From: Candidatus Nitrosotenuis chungbukensis
GTDB lineage: Archaea > Thermoproteota > Nitrososphaeria > Nitrososphaerales > Nitrosopumilaceae
DNA length: 64,000 bases
Assembly (NCBI RefSeq): GCF_000685395.1
Contig: NZ_AVSQ01000009.1
Location: 80,778 to 144,777, forward strand
Direction of reading: 5' to 3'
The notes below the pieces were generated by a model. It saw only the letters and a list, made by a program, of their open reading frames with translations, was not told the DNA's origin and ran no database searches. A program made the translations under genes and the position numbers. This document shows positions 7,875-16,019 of the stretch, in pieces. The stretch's first letter is position 1, and every line of letters begins with the position of its first letter.

Positions 7875-8999
7875 ATGTATATTGTGCAAGCAAGCCAGGC
7901 GGATTTATTCCTAGATTCAGTTTATGTGATGTCTCATAGTAGGAGCACGGTTATTTCGTATCGTCTATCAATCAAAGTCCTACGGGAATTTCTCAATGAA
8001 AGATATTCAATAGATGAGATACAACTCATTGAGAAGGTCAAAAATGATGAGATTGACATCTATTCTTTTTTACGTGACCTTGTAGTGTATAGGGACAAAA
8101 AAGGCAACACTGCAAGAACTATCAGAACCTACATGAGTGGTATCAAAGGATATTTGCGATATCTGGGAATAAAAATAAGCACAGATGAATACAAACAGCT
8201 AGTAAAATCTCCTAGAATAGTCACTGTACGAGATGAACCAATAACAAAGGAGATGATTGTACGTTTACTACATAATTCACCACCAAAGCTTCAGACAGCA
8301 ATATTAGTTGCAGTTGCAAGCGGTATGAGAATTGGTGAAATTGTACAGTTACGATTATCCGATATTGATTTTAGATCTATTCCAACAAAGATCAAGATCA
8401 GATCAGACACTACAAAGACAAGACAATCAAGGGAGACATTTATCACAGCAGAGGCCACAAAAGCACTCAAGGACTATCTGACAAGTAATTTTGGCTGGAA
8501 AGAAAATGAAAACAATTCTCATTTGTTGAATCAGATAATATTCTCAAGGACGATGAGCAATAAAATAAAGTACAAGCATCCTGAAAACGAGAAGAGCTGC
8601 GCACAGTTATGCCTGCAAAAGTCATTGCAAACCCATGTTGAAAAGATCCCAGAACTTGATATGAGAAATGAGAACGGTCGTAAGACAATTCATTTTCATG
8701 GATTCCGCAAATACTTTAGGACAACTGTAGGAAATGTTTGTGGAAGAGACTTTGCAGAAGCATTGATTGGTCATGGATTCTATATGGATACTTACTATGT
8801 CTTGTCAGAAGAACAGAAGAGAGAACTGTACTTGAAGGCAGAACCATATCTTACAATTTCTGATTTTAAAGCAGTTGAGCAAAACATCAAAGATCTATCT
8901 GAAAAGTATGTAAAGCTAGAGAAAGTGGTTAGTAATCTTCAAGACTATCTCAGGACAAACAGTATCGAAGTTCCTTCTTCAATTATATCATTGAATTAA
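7875..8999 (+). CDS. Tyrosine recombinase / phage-type integrase, 374 aa
   Basis: The N-terminal 110 residues look like a SAM-like core-binding domain (HSRSTVISYRLSIKVLREFL). The catalytic domain shows the first Arg in ASGMRIGEIVQLRLSDID (R152), a HxxR box in HFHGFRKYFRT (about 275-278), a His in LIGHGFYMDTYY (about 300) and the Tyr nucleophile about seven residues later. All key residues are present, so it should be active. It would insert or excise the island by site-specific recombination. A predicted helical tail after the Tyr (about 65 residues) may form a coiled coil. Three palindromes precede the ATG. Confidence 0.9.
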   Translation: MYIVQASQADLFLDSVYVMSHSRSTVISYRLSIKVLREFLNERYSIDEIQLIEKVKNDEIDIYSFLRDLVVYRDKKGNTARTIRTYMSGIKGYLRYLGIKISTDEYKQLVKSPRIVTVRDEPITKEMIVRLLHNSPPKLQTAILVAVASGMRIGEIVQLRLSDIDFRSIPTKIKIRSDTTKTRQSRETFITAEATKALKDYLTSNFGWKENENNSHLLNQIIFSRTMSNKIKYKHPENEKSCAQLCLQKSLQTHVEKIPELDMRNENGRKTIHFHGFRKYFRTTVGNVCGRDFAEALIGHGFYMDTYYVLSEEQKRELYLKAEPYLTISDFKAVEQNIKDLSEKYVKLEKVVSNLQDYLRTNSIEVPSSIISLN

Positions 9000-9000
9000 A

Positions 9001-9243
9001 TTGACAGTTGAAAAAGCTATTAGGATTTTGGATTCATTGATTAAAATCAGAAAAGAAGGTTTAGATCGATTGAAGGAAATGACAAAAGATTGGGAATTAG
9101 ATTCTACGAGCCTAGAACAATCTATTATTAATTTACTTGAACAGGAAATAGAAGTTTCTCAATTTTTACAAAAAGAAATCCAAACACCTTCAATCATAAA
9201 AAATAATTCTAAATTGATACATAATAGGAAGAAAACTAAATGA
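9001..9243 (+). CDS. Small coiled-coil protein next to the integrase, 80 aa
   Basis: A TTG start lies two bases after the integrase stop codon, so the pair is probably translated from one message. The 80-residue product is almost entirely helical and charged (KAIRILDSLIKIRKEGLDRL and later LEQEIEVSQFLQKEIQ), consistent with a coiled coil, with a basic tail. It has no recognised domain. Position suggests a recombination accessory factor (excisionase-like) or a leftover open frame; the former is inference from position only. Confidence 0.5.
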   Translation: MTVEKAIRILDSLIKIRKEGLDRLKEMTKDWELDSTSLEQSIINLLEQEIEVSQFLQKEIQTPSIIKNNSKLIHNRKKTK

Positions 9244-9340
9244 TGCGTTATTCACTTTGTAATTTATATCGAAATTTATGCCTGAAAATAACTGAAAATA
9301 GAAGATCAGTTTTAAGTCATATTATTTTTATTCATAATAA

Positions 9341-11878
9341 TTGGCAAAAATTAGAAGAAAAAAATCATCAAAAAAAGCCAAAAATATTCCAATTGAAGGA
9401 ACTCAGCCAAGTGATAAAATTAAACAATATTTTCATAATTATACGAAACGAGTCAATAACCCGCCAGTGGGTTTAGTTACACCTGAAACAGATATGGAAT
9501 TACCAACAAAACACTATTCTTATGATCCTCATCTAGATCCACAGCTTATTTGGGCCGGTAAAAAAGAACATAATAATTTTGAAGTAGATACAGTTTCTCT
9601 TCATGTTCATGAAAGAATTGATCCAATGACGATTATTGAGAAAGTCCTTAAACACCCGAGAAGTGAATATGTTCAGAGAACATTATTTCCATTTTTTGGT
9701 TCTCCTGAAAATAATCCACCATTAAGGGAAGCAATCGAATTTTACAAACATGATCAAAGTTGGTCCAATCGACTAATTGCAGGAGATTCACGGATAGTAA
9801 TGAACTCATTATTGGAAAAAGAAGGCATGAAAGAAAAAATACAAATGATCTACATCGATCCTCCATATGGTATCAAATATGGTTCCAATTTCCAACCCTT
9901 TGTAAATAAAAAAAATGTAGTAGATGGAAAGGATGAGGACCTTACTCAAGAACCAGAAACAATTAGGGCATTTCGGGATACTTGGGAACTTGGAATCCAT
10001 TCATACTTAACATATCTCCGTGATCGTTTATTGCTAGCACGTGAATTGCTTACGGAATCAGGTTCAATCTTTGTGCAAATTAGTGATGAGAATGTACATC
10101 ATGTACGAGAACTGATGGATGAGGTATTTCAGGCAAATAATTTTGTTAGTCTTATTGTGATTAGAACTAGGAGTACATCTACAAGTAAATTTGTTTCTAC
10201 TCTAAATGACTATATTGTTTGGTATGCAAAGAATATTGAACAATTAAAATATCACCAATTGTACGAAGAAAAAGAAGCTGATTATTCTAGATTTTGCTTT
10301 GCAGAGATAAAAGAGAAAATAATTAATGTCAACACCTTTGATGAAAATGAAAGAAAAAAACTTAACCCTTTTTCAAGTAGTAGTCTAAACTCAACAACAG
10401 GCGGAACATCTTCAAATATAGGTTTTAACTATAAAGGTAAAACCTATTTTCCTGCACCTGGAAGAAGTTGGCGTTGTTCAATTGAAGGATTAGAAAAATT
10501 AGCAAAAAACGATAGGATTTTTGTACAAGGTAATAACATTCGTTACAAGTACTATTATGATGATTTTCCATTTACTCCACTAACAAACCTATGGATTGAA
10601 CAAATATCAGAACAAAACAAAATATTTGTGGTTCAAACAGGAACCGAAGCTATTCGTCGCTGTATGCTAATGACAACGGATCCAAGCGATCTTGTATTCG
10701 ACCCTACTTGTGGCTCAGGTACAACTGCATTTACCGCTGAAAAATGGGGACGACGATGGATTACATGTGACTCATCAAGAGTAGCGATTACTCTGGCAAA
10801 ACAACGTCTTATGACATCTTTGTTTGATTACTATGAATTTGCTCATCCAAATGAGGGTTCAAGATCTGGTTTCAAATACAAAACAGTGCCGCATATTACC
10901 TTAAAATCAATTGCAAACAATGAACTACCACCGCAAGAAATACTATATGATCACCCATTAATAGATAAAACAAAAACTAGAGTTACAGGTCCATTTACAG
11001 TAGAAGCTGTTCCATCACCAATTGTTAAATCATTTGACTCTGATCCAAAATTAGAGTCTGAAATAGATATCTCATTATCTCGTGTTGGTGAAACGCTACG
11101 TCAAGATGAATGGAGAAACGAACTTCTAAAAACAGGAATCCGCGGTAAGAGTGGCCAAAAAATTGAATTTAGTAGAGCAGAAATACTTTCTGGAACACAA
11201 TGGTTACAGGTAGATGCAGAAACAAAAGAAAAAGAACCAAAACGAGTAGTTGTATCATTTGGACCAGAATATGCACCTTTAGAACAAAGACAAGTATCTC
11301 TTGCTATTGATGAGGCACAAAAACTTGTACCTAAACCAAAAATCATTGTTTTTGCAGCCTTTCAATTTGATCCCGAAGCAGCAAAGGATATTGATGAACT
11401 CAATTGGCCTGGTGTGACTATCTTAAAAGTTCAAATGAATGCAGATCTACTCACTGGAGATCTTAAAAAGGAAAGATCTAACAATGAATCATTTTGGCTA
11501 ATGGGACAACCCGATGTTGAATTAAAGAAAGATCAAGATAACAAATATGTTGTAGAAGTTAATGGTTTTGACTACTATAACACTAAAACAGGTGAAATTG
11601 AATCCGGCGATTCTTCACGAATATCCATGTGGATGCTTGATACTGATTATGATGGAAGAAGTTTGTATCCACAACAAGTTTTCTTCCCAATGTCGAGAGC
11701 TACTGATGTGTGGGGCAAGTTAGGAAAAACTCTCAAAACAGAAATCAATGAAGAATTACTTGAACAATATAGTGGTACAATATCATTACCATTTATTCCA
11801 GGTGCAAATAAGCAAATGGCAGTAAAAATCATTGACGATCGCGGTATTGAGTCATTAAGAATTCTACAGGTTGAATAA
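9341..11878 (+). CDS. Adenine-specific DNA methyltransferase (type III Mod-like), 845 aa
   Basis: Motif IV YIDPPYG is at about residue 171-177 and motif I FDPTCGSGTTAF at about residue 452, so the catalytic motif precedes the AdoMet-binding motif: the beta class, as in type III Mod subunits. The protein should transfer a methyl group from S-adenosylmethionine to N6 of adenine. The segment between the motifs (about 270 residues) probably reads the target. About 360 further residues follow motif I, making it longer than a typical Mod; they may contact the partner nuclease. The start is TTG. Its TAA overlaps the ATG of the next gene by one base, showing translational coupling. Confidence 0.9.
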   Translation: MAKIRRKKSSKKAKNIPIEGTQPSDKIKQYFHNYTKRVNNPPVGLVTPETDMELPTKHYSYDPHLDPQLIWAGKKEHNNFEVDTVSLHVHERIDPMTIIEKVLKHPRSEYVQRTLFPFFGSPENNPPLREAIEFYKHDQSWSNRLIAGDSRIVMNSLLEKEGMKEKIQMIYIDPPYGIKYGSNFQPFVNKKNVVDGKDEDLTQEPETIRAFRDTWELGIHSYLTYLRDRLLLARELLTESGSIFVQISDENVHHVRELMDEVFQANNFVSLIVIRTRSTSTSKFVSTLNDYIVWYAKNIEQLKYHQLYEEKEADYSRFCFAEIKEKIINVNTFDENERKKLNPFSSSSLNSTTGGTSSNIGFNYKGKTYFPAPGRSWRCSIEGLEKLAKNDRIFVQGNNIRYKYYYDDFPFTPLTNLWIEQISEQNKIFVVQTGTEAIRRCMLMTTDPSDLVFDPTCGSGTTAFTAEKWGRRWITCDSSRVAITLAKQRLMTSLFDYYEFAHPNEGSRSGFKYKTVPHITLKSIANNELPPQEILYDHPLIDKTKTRVTGPFTVEAVPSPIVKSFDSDPKLESEIDISLSRVGETLRQDEWRNELLKTGIRGKSGQKIEFSRAEILSGTQWLQVDAETKEKEPKRVVVSFGPEYAPLEQRQVSLAIDEAQKLVPKPKIIVFAAFQFDPEAAKDIDELNWPGVTILKVQMNADLLTGDLKKERSNNESFWLMGQPDVELKKDQDNKYVVEVNGFDYYNTKTGEIESGDSSRISMWMLDTDYDGRSLYPQQVFFPMSRATDVWGKLGKTLKTEINEELLEQYSGTISLPFIPGANKQMAVKIIDDRGIESLRILQVE

Positions 11879-14790
11879 TGTCACAGATTGATCATTTAAT
11901 AATTAATAGTCCATTTGAGGAACCAAAATCTCATTGGAAATACGATCGAGAAAAACGTAAATTTGTTTTGGAACAAGGACGAAGACCTGCAGGCTATCTT
12001 GTAGCGTCTAAAGATTCTAAATCGTTTGATGATCCAGGAGAATTTCGTGAATTACCGCTAGTTAACCAAATTAGAAATCGCGTTGATGATTGGAGAAAAA
12101 ATGGTTATTCTAACGTTACGGGAATCACAAAACGATTGTTAGAATTTTGGAACGATCCGCAAGAAAGAACTAATCCATTCTTTTTTTGTCAATTAGAAGC
12201 CATTGAAACCATAATCTGGTTAACTGAAGCTACAGACAACGAAAAACAAGGAATTTTCATTCCTTCAGATGGAGGTCCTTTTCAAAGAATCTGCTCAAAG
12301 ATGGCCACAGGTTCTGGCAAAACTATGGTCATGGGAATGTTAACTGCATGGCAAATTCTTAACAAAGTTACTTATCCGACAGATACTAGATTCTCAAAAA
12401 ACATTCTTGTAATTGCACCAGGTTTAACCGTAAAAAATCGACTAGAAGTTCTAAAGCCATCCGTAGATGATAGTGTCTACATACAGTTCAGAATAGTGCC
12501 TGATTCTTTGTTTGATAAATTAAGGCAAGGCCGTGTTGTAGTACATAATTGGCATACTCTAATGCCATTGGAGGCAAGTAAACGAAGTGTTGTCAAAAAA
12601 GGGAGAGAAAGTAACGAAGCATTCACAAGAAGAATTCTTGGTGAAATGTCATCTGCAACAAACATCACCGTAATAAATGATGAAGCACATCACGCATGGA
12701 GAATAAAACCAGAAATTCAATTGGATGCTGATGAAGAAATTATTGAAGAAGCTACACGATGGATGGAAGGACTAGACAAAATTCATGCTACCAGAAATAT
12801 TTCAAAGTGCTACGATCTTTCTGCTACTCCATTTATACCATCAGGAAAAAATGTATCAGAAGAACTTCTCTTTGAATGGGTTGTTTCAGATTTTTCTCTT
12901 AATGATGCTATTGAATCTGGTTTGGTAAAAACTCCAAGAATTGCAATTCGAGATGATAGTGGAAAATTCAGTAAAGATTATCGTTCAAGATTTTATCATA
13001 TCTACAAAGATCCTGATGTCAAAGAAGATATCAACAGAAGGGCAAAACCCGAAGAACCACTGCCAGATTTAATAAAAAATGCATATTACTTATTAGGAGA
13101 AGATTGGCTTGCAACAAAGAAAAAATGGGACGAAAATAAATCGCAAGTTCCTCCAGTCATGATCACCGTATGCAACAGAACCGAGACAGCTGCTAGAATA
13201 AAATTCTCTTTTGAAAACAAAAAATTTGAATTAGAAGAACTTACTGATCCTACAAAAATCCTTCATATTGATTCCAAAGTTCTCAAAGCCGCTGAGGAAA
13301 AGGAATCCATAGAAAAAGATAACACGACAGATTCAGAAAATGATACAAAAATATCTAGTAAGTCTAAAGAGGAAGAATTACGTGAAAAAGTAGACACTGT
13401 AGGGAAAATAGGCAAACCTGGAGAACAAATTCAGAATATTATCGCAGTTTCGATGCTTTCTGAAGGCTGGGATGCAAGAACCGTTACTCAGATTATGGGT
13501 TTGAGAGCCTTTACCAGTCAATTATTATGTGAACAAGTAGTAGGTAGAGGACTTAGAAGAACTTCATATGAAATTAATCCAGAAACAGGCTTTTTTGATC
13601 CTGAGTATGTGAATATTTTTGGTGTGCCGTTTACCTTTTTACCGCATGAAGGAAGTACTGATGCACCTCCACCACCTCCATCACCACAAACAAGAATTGA
13701 AGCGGATTCCGACAAAATAGAACACAAAATTTCATGGCCTAACGTTGATCGAATAGAACGAGTTTACTCTCCAAAATTATCCCTTGATTGGAGTAAAGTA
13801 AAAACATTAGAACTCAGACCTGACGAAGTAAGTGTTACCGTAGATATGGCACAAGTAATAGATGGAAAACCTGCAATTGACAAAATGTCCGATATTGATC
13901 TTGAAAAATTAGGAAAGAAAGTTAGAATGCAGTGGTTAATCTTTCATGCCGCAAGAGATGTTTATGATAATTTTAACCATGAATGGAAAGGAAACAAAGA
14001 AGAACTAATGTTACAACTAGTAAATCTTGTTGAAGGATTTATCAAGTCTGGAAAAATCCAAGTCTTGAATATTTTAGAAAGTGAAGAATTACGAAAGCGA
14101 CTCACTATTGCATTTAATATGACAAAAGTAGCCCAGCATATTTTTGAAGCAATAAAATTTGAAAACACAGAAAAACGAACACTAGTATTCAACAAAGAAA
14201 AGCCAATCAAATCAACATCAGACATGCAACCTTGGTACACCAAAAAACCAAATGAGTGGACCAAAAAATCCCATATCAGCCATGCTGTACACGATAGTCG
14301 ATGGGAGATGAGTACTGCTTATGAGCTCGAACGAAATTCTGAGGTTGAATCTTGGGCAAAAAATGACCACATTGGATTTGAAATACAATATGTGTACAAT
14401 GGTACAGTTCACAAGTATTATCCAGATTATCTGATTCGACTTGCTAATGGAGTTACACTTGTTTTAGAAATCAAAGGTGAAGATTCGCAACAAAACCAAG
14501 CAAAAAGGAAGGCGCTTGATGAATGGATAAATGCCGTAAATGAAGATGGCAGATTTGGCACTTGGGTATGGGATGTAGCCTTTGGTCCGTCGGAAGTAAA
14601 ACCAAAAATTACACAACACTCAAAGATGGAAGTCAAAAGTGAAATTAACGCAAAATGTCCTGTATGTAGCAAAGTAGCTAATTCAAGAGAACAAATTGAC
14701 ACCATGTTTGGTTTTAGAAACATGGATGGAATAGTACGACCTCAATCATGGTGTAGAGATTGTCGCAAAAACAAAAAAGTGACTGTTTGA
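11878..14790 (+). CDS. DEAD/DEAH helicase-nuclease (type III Res-like, BPTD_3080-like), 970 aa
   Basis: An SF2 motor with Walker A KMATGSGKTMVMG (about residues 141-153), DEAH in INDEAHHAW (about 266-272), and motif VI EQVVGRGLRRTS (about 551) is followed by a PD-(D/E)xK nuclease core: YPDYLIR (about 847) and LEIKGE (about 862) give PD...ExK. The end holds a zinc ribbon with CPVC (about 925) and CRDC (about 958). It should translocate on DNA and cut unmethylated DNA. The opening segment resembles what I recall of the BPTD_3080 restriction family. Translation is coupled to the methyltransferase. Confidence 0.88.
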   Translation: MSQIDHLIINSPFEEPKSHWKYDREKRKFVLEQGRRPAGYLVASKDSKSFDDPGEFRELPLVNQIRNRVDDWRKNGYSNVTGITKRLLEFWNDPQERTNPFFFCQLEAIETIIWLTEATDNEKQGIFIPSDGGPFQRICSKMATGSGKTMVMGMLTAWQILNKVTYPTDTRFSKNILVIAPGLTVKNRLEVLKPSVDDSVYIQFRIVPDSLFDKLRQGRVVVHNWHTLMPLEASKRSVVKKGRESNEAFTRRILGEMSSATNITVINDEAHHAWRIKPEIQLDADEEIIEEATRWMEGLDKIHATRNISKCYDLSATPFIPSGKNVSEELLFEWVVSDFSLNDAIESGLVKTPRIAIRDDSGKFSKDYRSRFYHIYKDPDVKEDINRRAKPEEPLPDLIKNAYYLLGEDWLATKKKWDENKSQVPPVMITVCNRTETAARIKFSFENKKFELEELTDPTKILHIDSKVLKAAEEKESIEKDNTTDSENDTKISSKSKEEELREKVDTVGKIGKPGEQIQNIIAVSMLSEGWDARTVTQIMGLRAFTSQLLCEQVVGRGLRRTSYEINPETGFFDPEYVNIFGVPFTFLPHEGSTDAPPPPPSPQTRIEADSDKIEHKISWPNVDRIERVYSPKLSLDWSKVKTLELRPDEVSVTVDMAQVIDGKPAIDKMSDIDLEKLGKKVRMQWLIFHAARDVYDNFNHEWKGNKEELMLQLVNLVEGFIKSGKIQVLNILESEELRKRLTIAFNMTKVAQHIFEAIKFENTEKRTLVFNKEKPIKSTSDMQPWYTKKPNEWTKKSHISHAVHDSRWEMSTAYELERNSEVESWAKNDHIGFEIQYVYNGTVHKYYPDYLIRLANGVTLVLEIKGEDSQQNQAKRKALDEWINAVNEDGRFGTWVWDVAFGPSEVKPKITQHSKMEVKSEINAKCPVCSKVANSREQIDTMFGFRNMDGIVRPQSWCRDCRKNKKVTV

Positions 14791-14828
14791 CAGAAAAAAC
14801 TATAACAAATTACTAGTGTTAACTTGAT

Positions 14829-15566
14829 GTGAAGGCTTCAGAAAAAACATTAGAACTTAATGTTAGTGAAAATCTTTTACAAGATATACGTGATCTCTAT
14901 CCAAATGCATTCTTACAGGGATTCACATTACATCATGAGGCAATAAATGGTTTAGATGTTTCTATTTCTGTACCTAATGTACAAATTGGCTTAGGATTAC
15001 AATTTAAAAGACCAACCAGTCAAAGGAATGGAATTTACAAATTCTCTATCAATAATAACAGGAAACATGATCAGCATGTCATACTTTATGAATTAGTCGA
15101 ACTCTTTACTCTCTTACTTGGTCGTCAACCTCCATTTTATTATGCATTTCCAACAATACTGGACGATACAGAAGTTCTACAAGCAACTCCTAATTTCTAT
15201 GCTAGAACGTATTTGGTTAGTCCGTTAGACATTCCTTTTCACATCATAGATGGTAATATTCATCACGTTGAAATAGATACAAGACATAATGAAATCACCG
15301 TTCATTCCGAATCCTCTAAAATTGTAAATTTTTTTACAGCCGATAAATTAATTTCAAAATATCGTAATCCAAGAAAAAAAATACAAGAAGTAAAAGAAAA
15401 ACTAGATCCAATTCATGTGGGTAAATTACGAGAATTAATACATAATAAACAAAAAAAGCAAATCTTAGAATCAGTTTATACAAAAAATACAGATAAAGAG
15501 ATTGTACTGACAAAATTATTCAAAGGAAATTGGCATATTGATATGCATGGAATAATGTTGCCATGA
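14829..15566 (+). CDS. Unknown restriction-cassette protein, 245 aa
   Basis: GTG start, 38 bases after the helicase-nuclease stop on the same strand, so it probably belongs to the cassette. I do not recognise the family. Visible: a strand pair ending in LGLQFKRPTSQ (about residues 58-68), then HDQHVILYELVELF (about 84-97) and a segment with YYAFPTILDDTEVLQ. The Q-x-K near a strand end and the following conserved-looking His/Glu positions are reminiscent of QxK variants of PD-(D/E)xK nucleases, but this is only a resemblance. No membrane segments. The C-terminal third is basic and helical. It may be a specificity, control or second effector subunit. Confidence 0.65.
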   Translation: MKASEKTLELNVSENLLQDIRDLYPNAFLQGFTLHHEAINGLDVSISVPNVQIGLGLQFKRPTSQRNGIYKFSINNNRKHDQHVILYELVELFTLLLGRQPPFYYAFPTILDDTEVLQATPNFYARTYLVSPLDIPFHIIDGNIHHVEIDTRHNEITVHSESSKIVNFFTADKLISKYRNPRKKIQEVKEKLDPIHVGKLRELIHNKQKKQILESVYTKNTDKEIVLTKLFKGNWHIDMHGIMLP

Positions 15567-15715
15567 GACGTACGGTATTATGAATAAAACAAAGTCGAAT
15601 GCTTAATTGTTGGGGATCCGCAATTTTCGTTCGTCATATAATCATCAAAATTTCTCAATTTACTACCTCTATACACAATTGCAAGACCTAATTGTGATAT
15701 GACGTACCGTATTTT
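15567..15715. repeat. Imperfect direct repeats and a hairpin after the restriction cassette
   Basis: A 15-base sequence, GACGTACSGTATTWT, occurs at 15567-15581 and again at 15701-15715 with 13 of 15 positions identical. Between them, CACAATT (15674-15680) and AATTGTG (15690-15696) form a 7-bp inverted repeat with a 9-base spacer. The first copy starts right after the stop of the 245-aa gene. The arrangement could be a recombination scar, an operator pair, or chance. Otherwise the stretch up to 15753 holds no gene that I can see. Confidence 0.4.
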
Positions 15716-15753
15716 CAGGAACAATTCCAATTAAATAATCGATTCACCATACT

Positions 15754-15885
15754 ATGGGAATGTTCATCAGGAAAAACCAAGTCAAGGCATGCAATCGATG
15801 CGGCTGTATCTATTCCAATACAATATCTACCAAATGTCCTGTATGTAACAGCATAATCCAAAATACCATCGAAGGGTTCCAGTAG
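15754..15885 (+). CDS. Tiny zinc-ribbon protein, 43 aa
   Basis: ATG to TAG gives 43 residues with ACNRCGC near residue 12 and CPVCNS near residue 29, two CxxC knuckles 13-14 residues apart, the spacing of a rubredoxin-like zinc ribbon. The remaining residues are polar. Because it lies between two repeat-bearing segments and is unlinked to the flanking operons, it may be a DNA- or RNA-binding accessory protein of the element; this is inference. Confidence 0.55.
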   Translation: MGMFIRKNQVKACNRCGCIYSNTISTKCPVCNSIIQNTIEGFQ

Positions 15886-15964
15886 GAATTCTCCACGCTA
15901 CATGCTGTACAGTAATAATCCCTCACTTGGTCGACATACAAAATATAAAAAATGGTAAAAGTCA

Positions 15965-16010
15965 CGTACCAAACTTCGAACAATATCGAATTTCCGAACA
16001 ATTTGGTACG
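15965..16010. repeat. 9-bp perfect inverted repeat beyond the ATPase stop
   Basis: CGTACCAAA at 15965-15973 is exactly mirrored by TTTGGTACG at 16002-16010. The 28-base loop itself contains two related GAACAA blocks (15979-15983 region and 15995-16001). It lies about 10 bases beyond the stop codon of the minus-strand ATPase gene, so a transcript-end hairpin is possible. The CGTACC core also recurs in the 15701-15715 repeat, which favours a protein-binding site. Confidence 0.4.
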
Positions 16011-16019
16011 CTCATGCTT

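Noticed and set aside
9240..9476. A 78-codon frame between the integrase-linked small gene and the methyltransferase.
   Set aside because: Overlaps the first 45 codons of the methyltransferase in another frame and has no motif; the gap 9244-9340 is more likely its promoter region.
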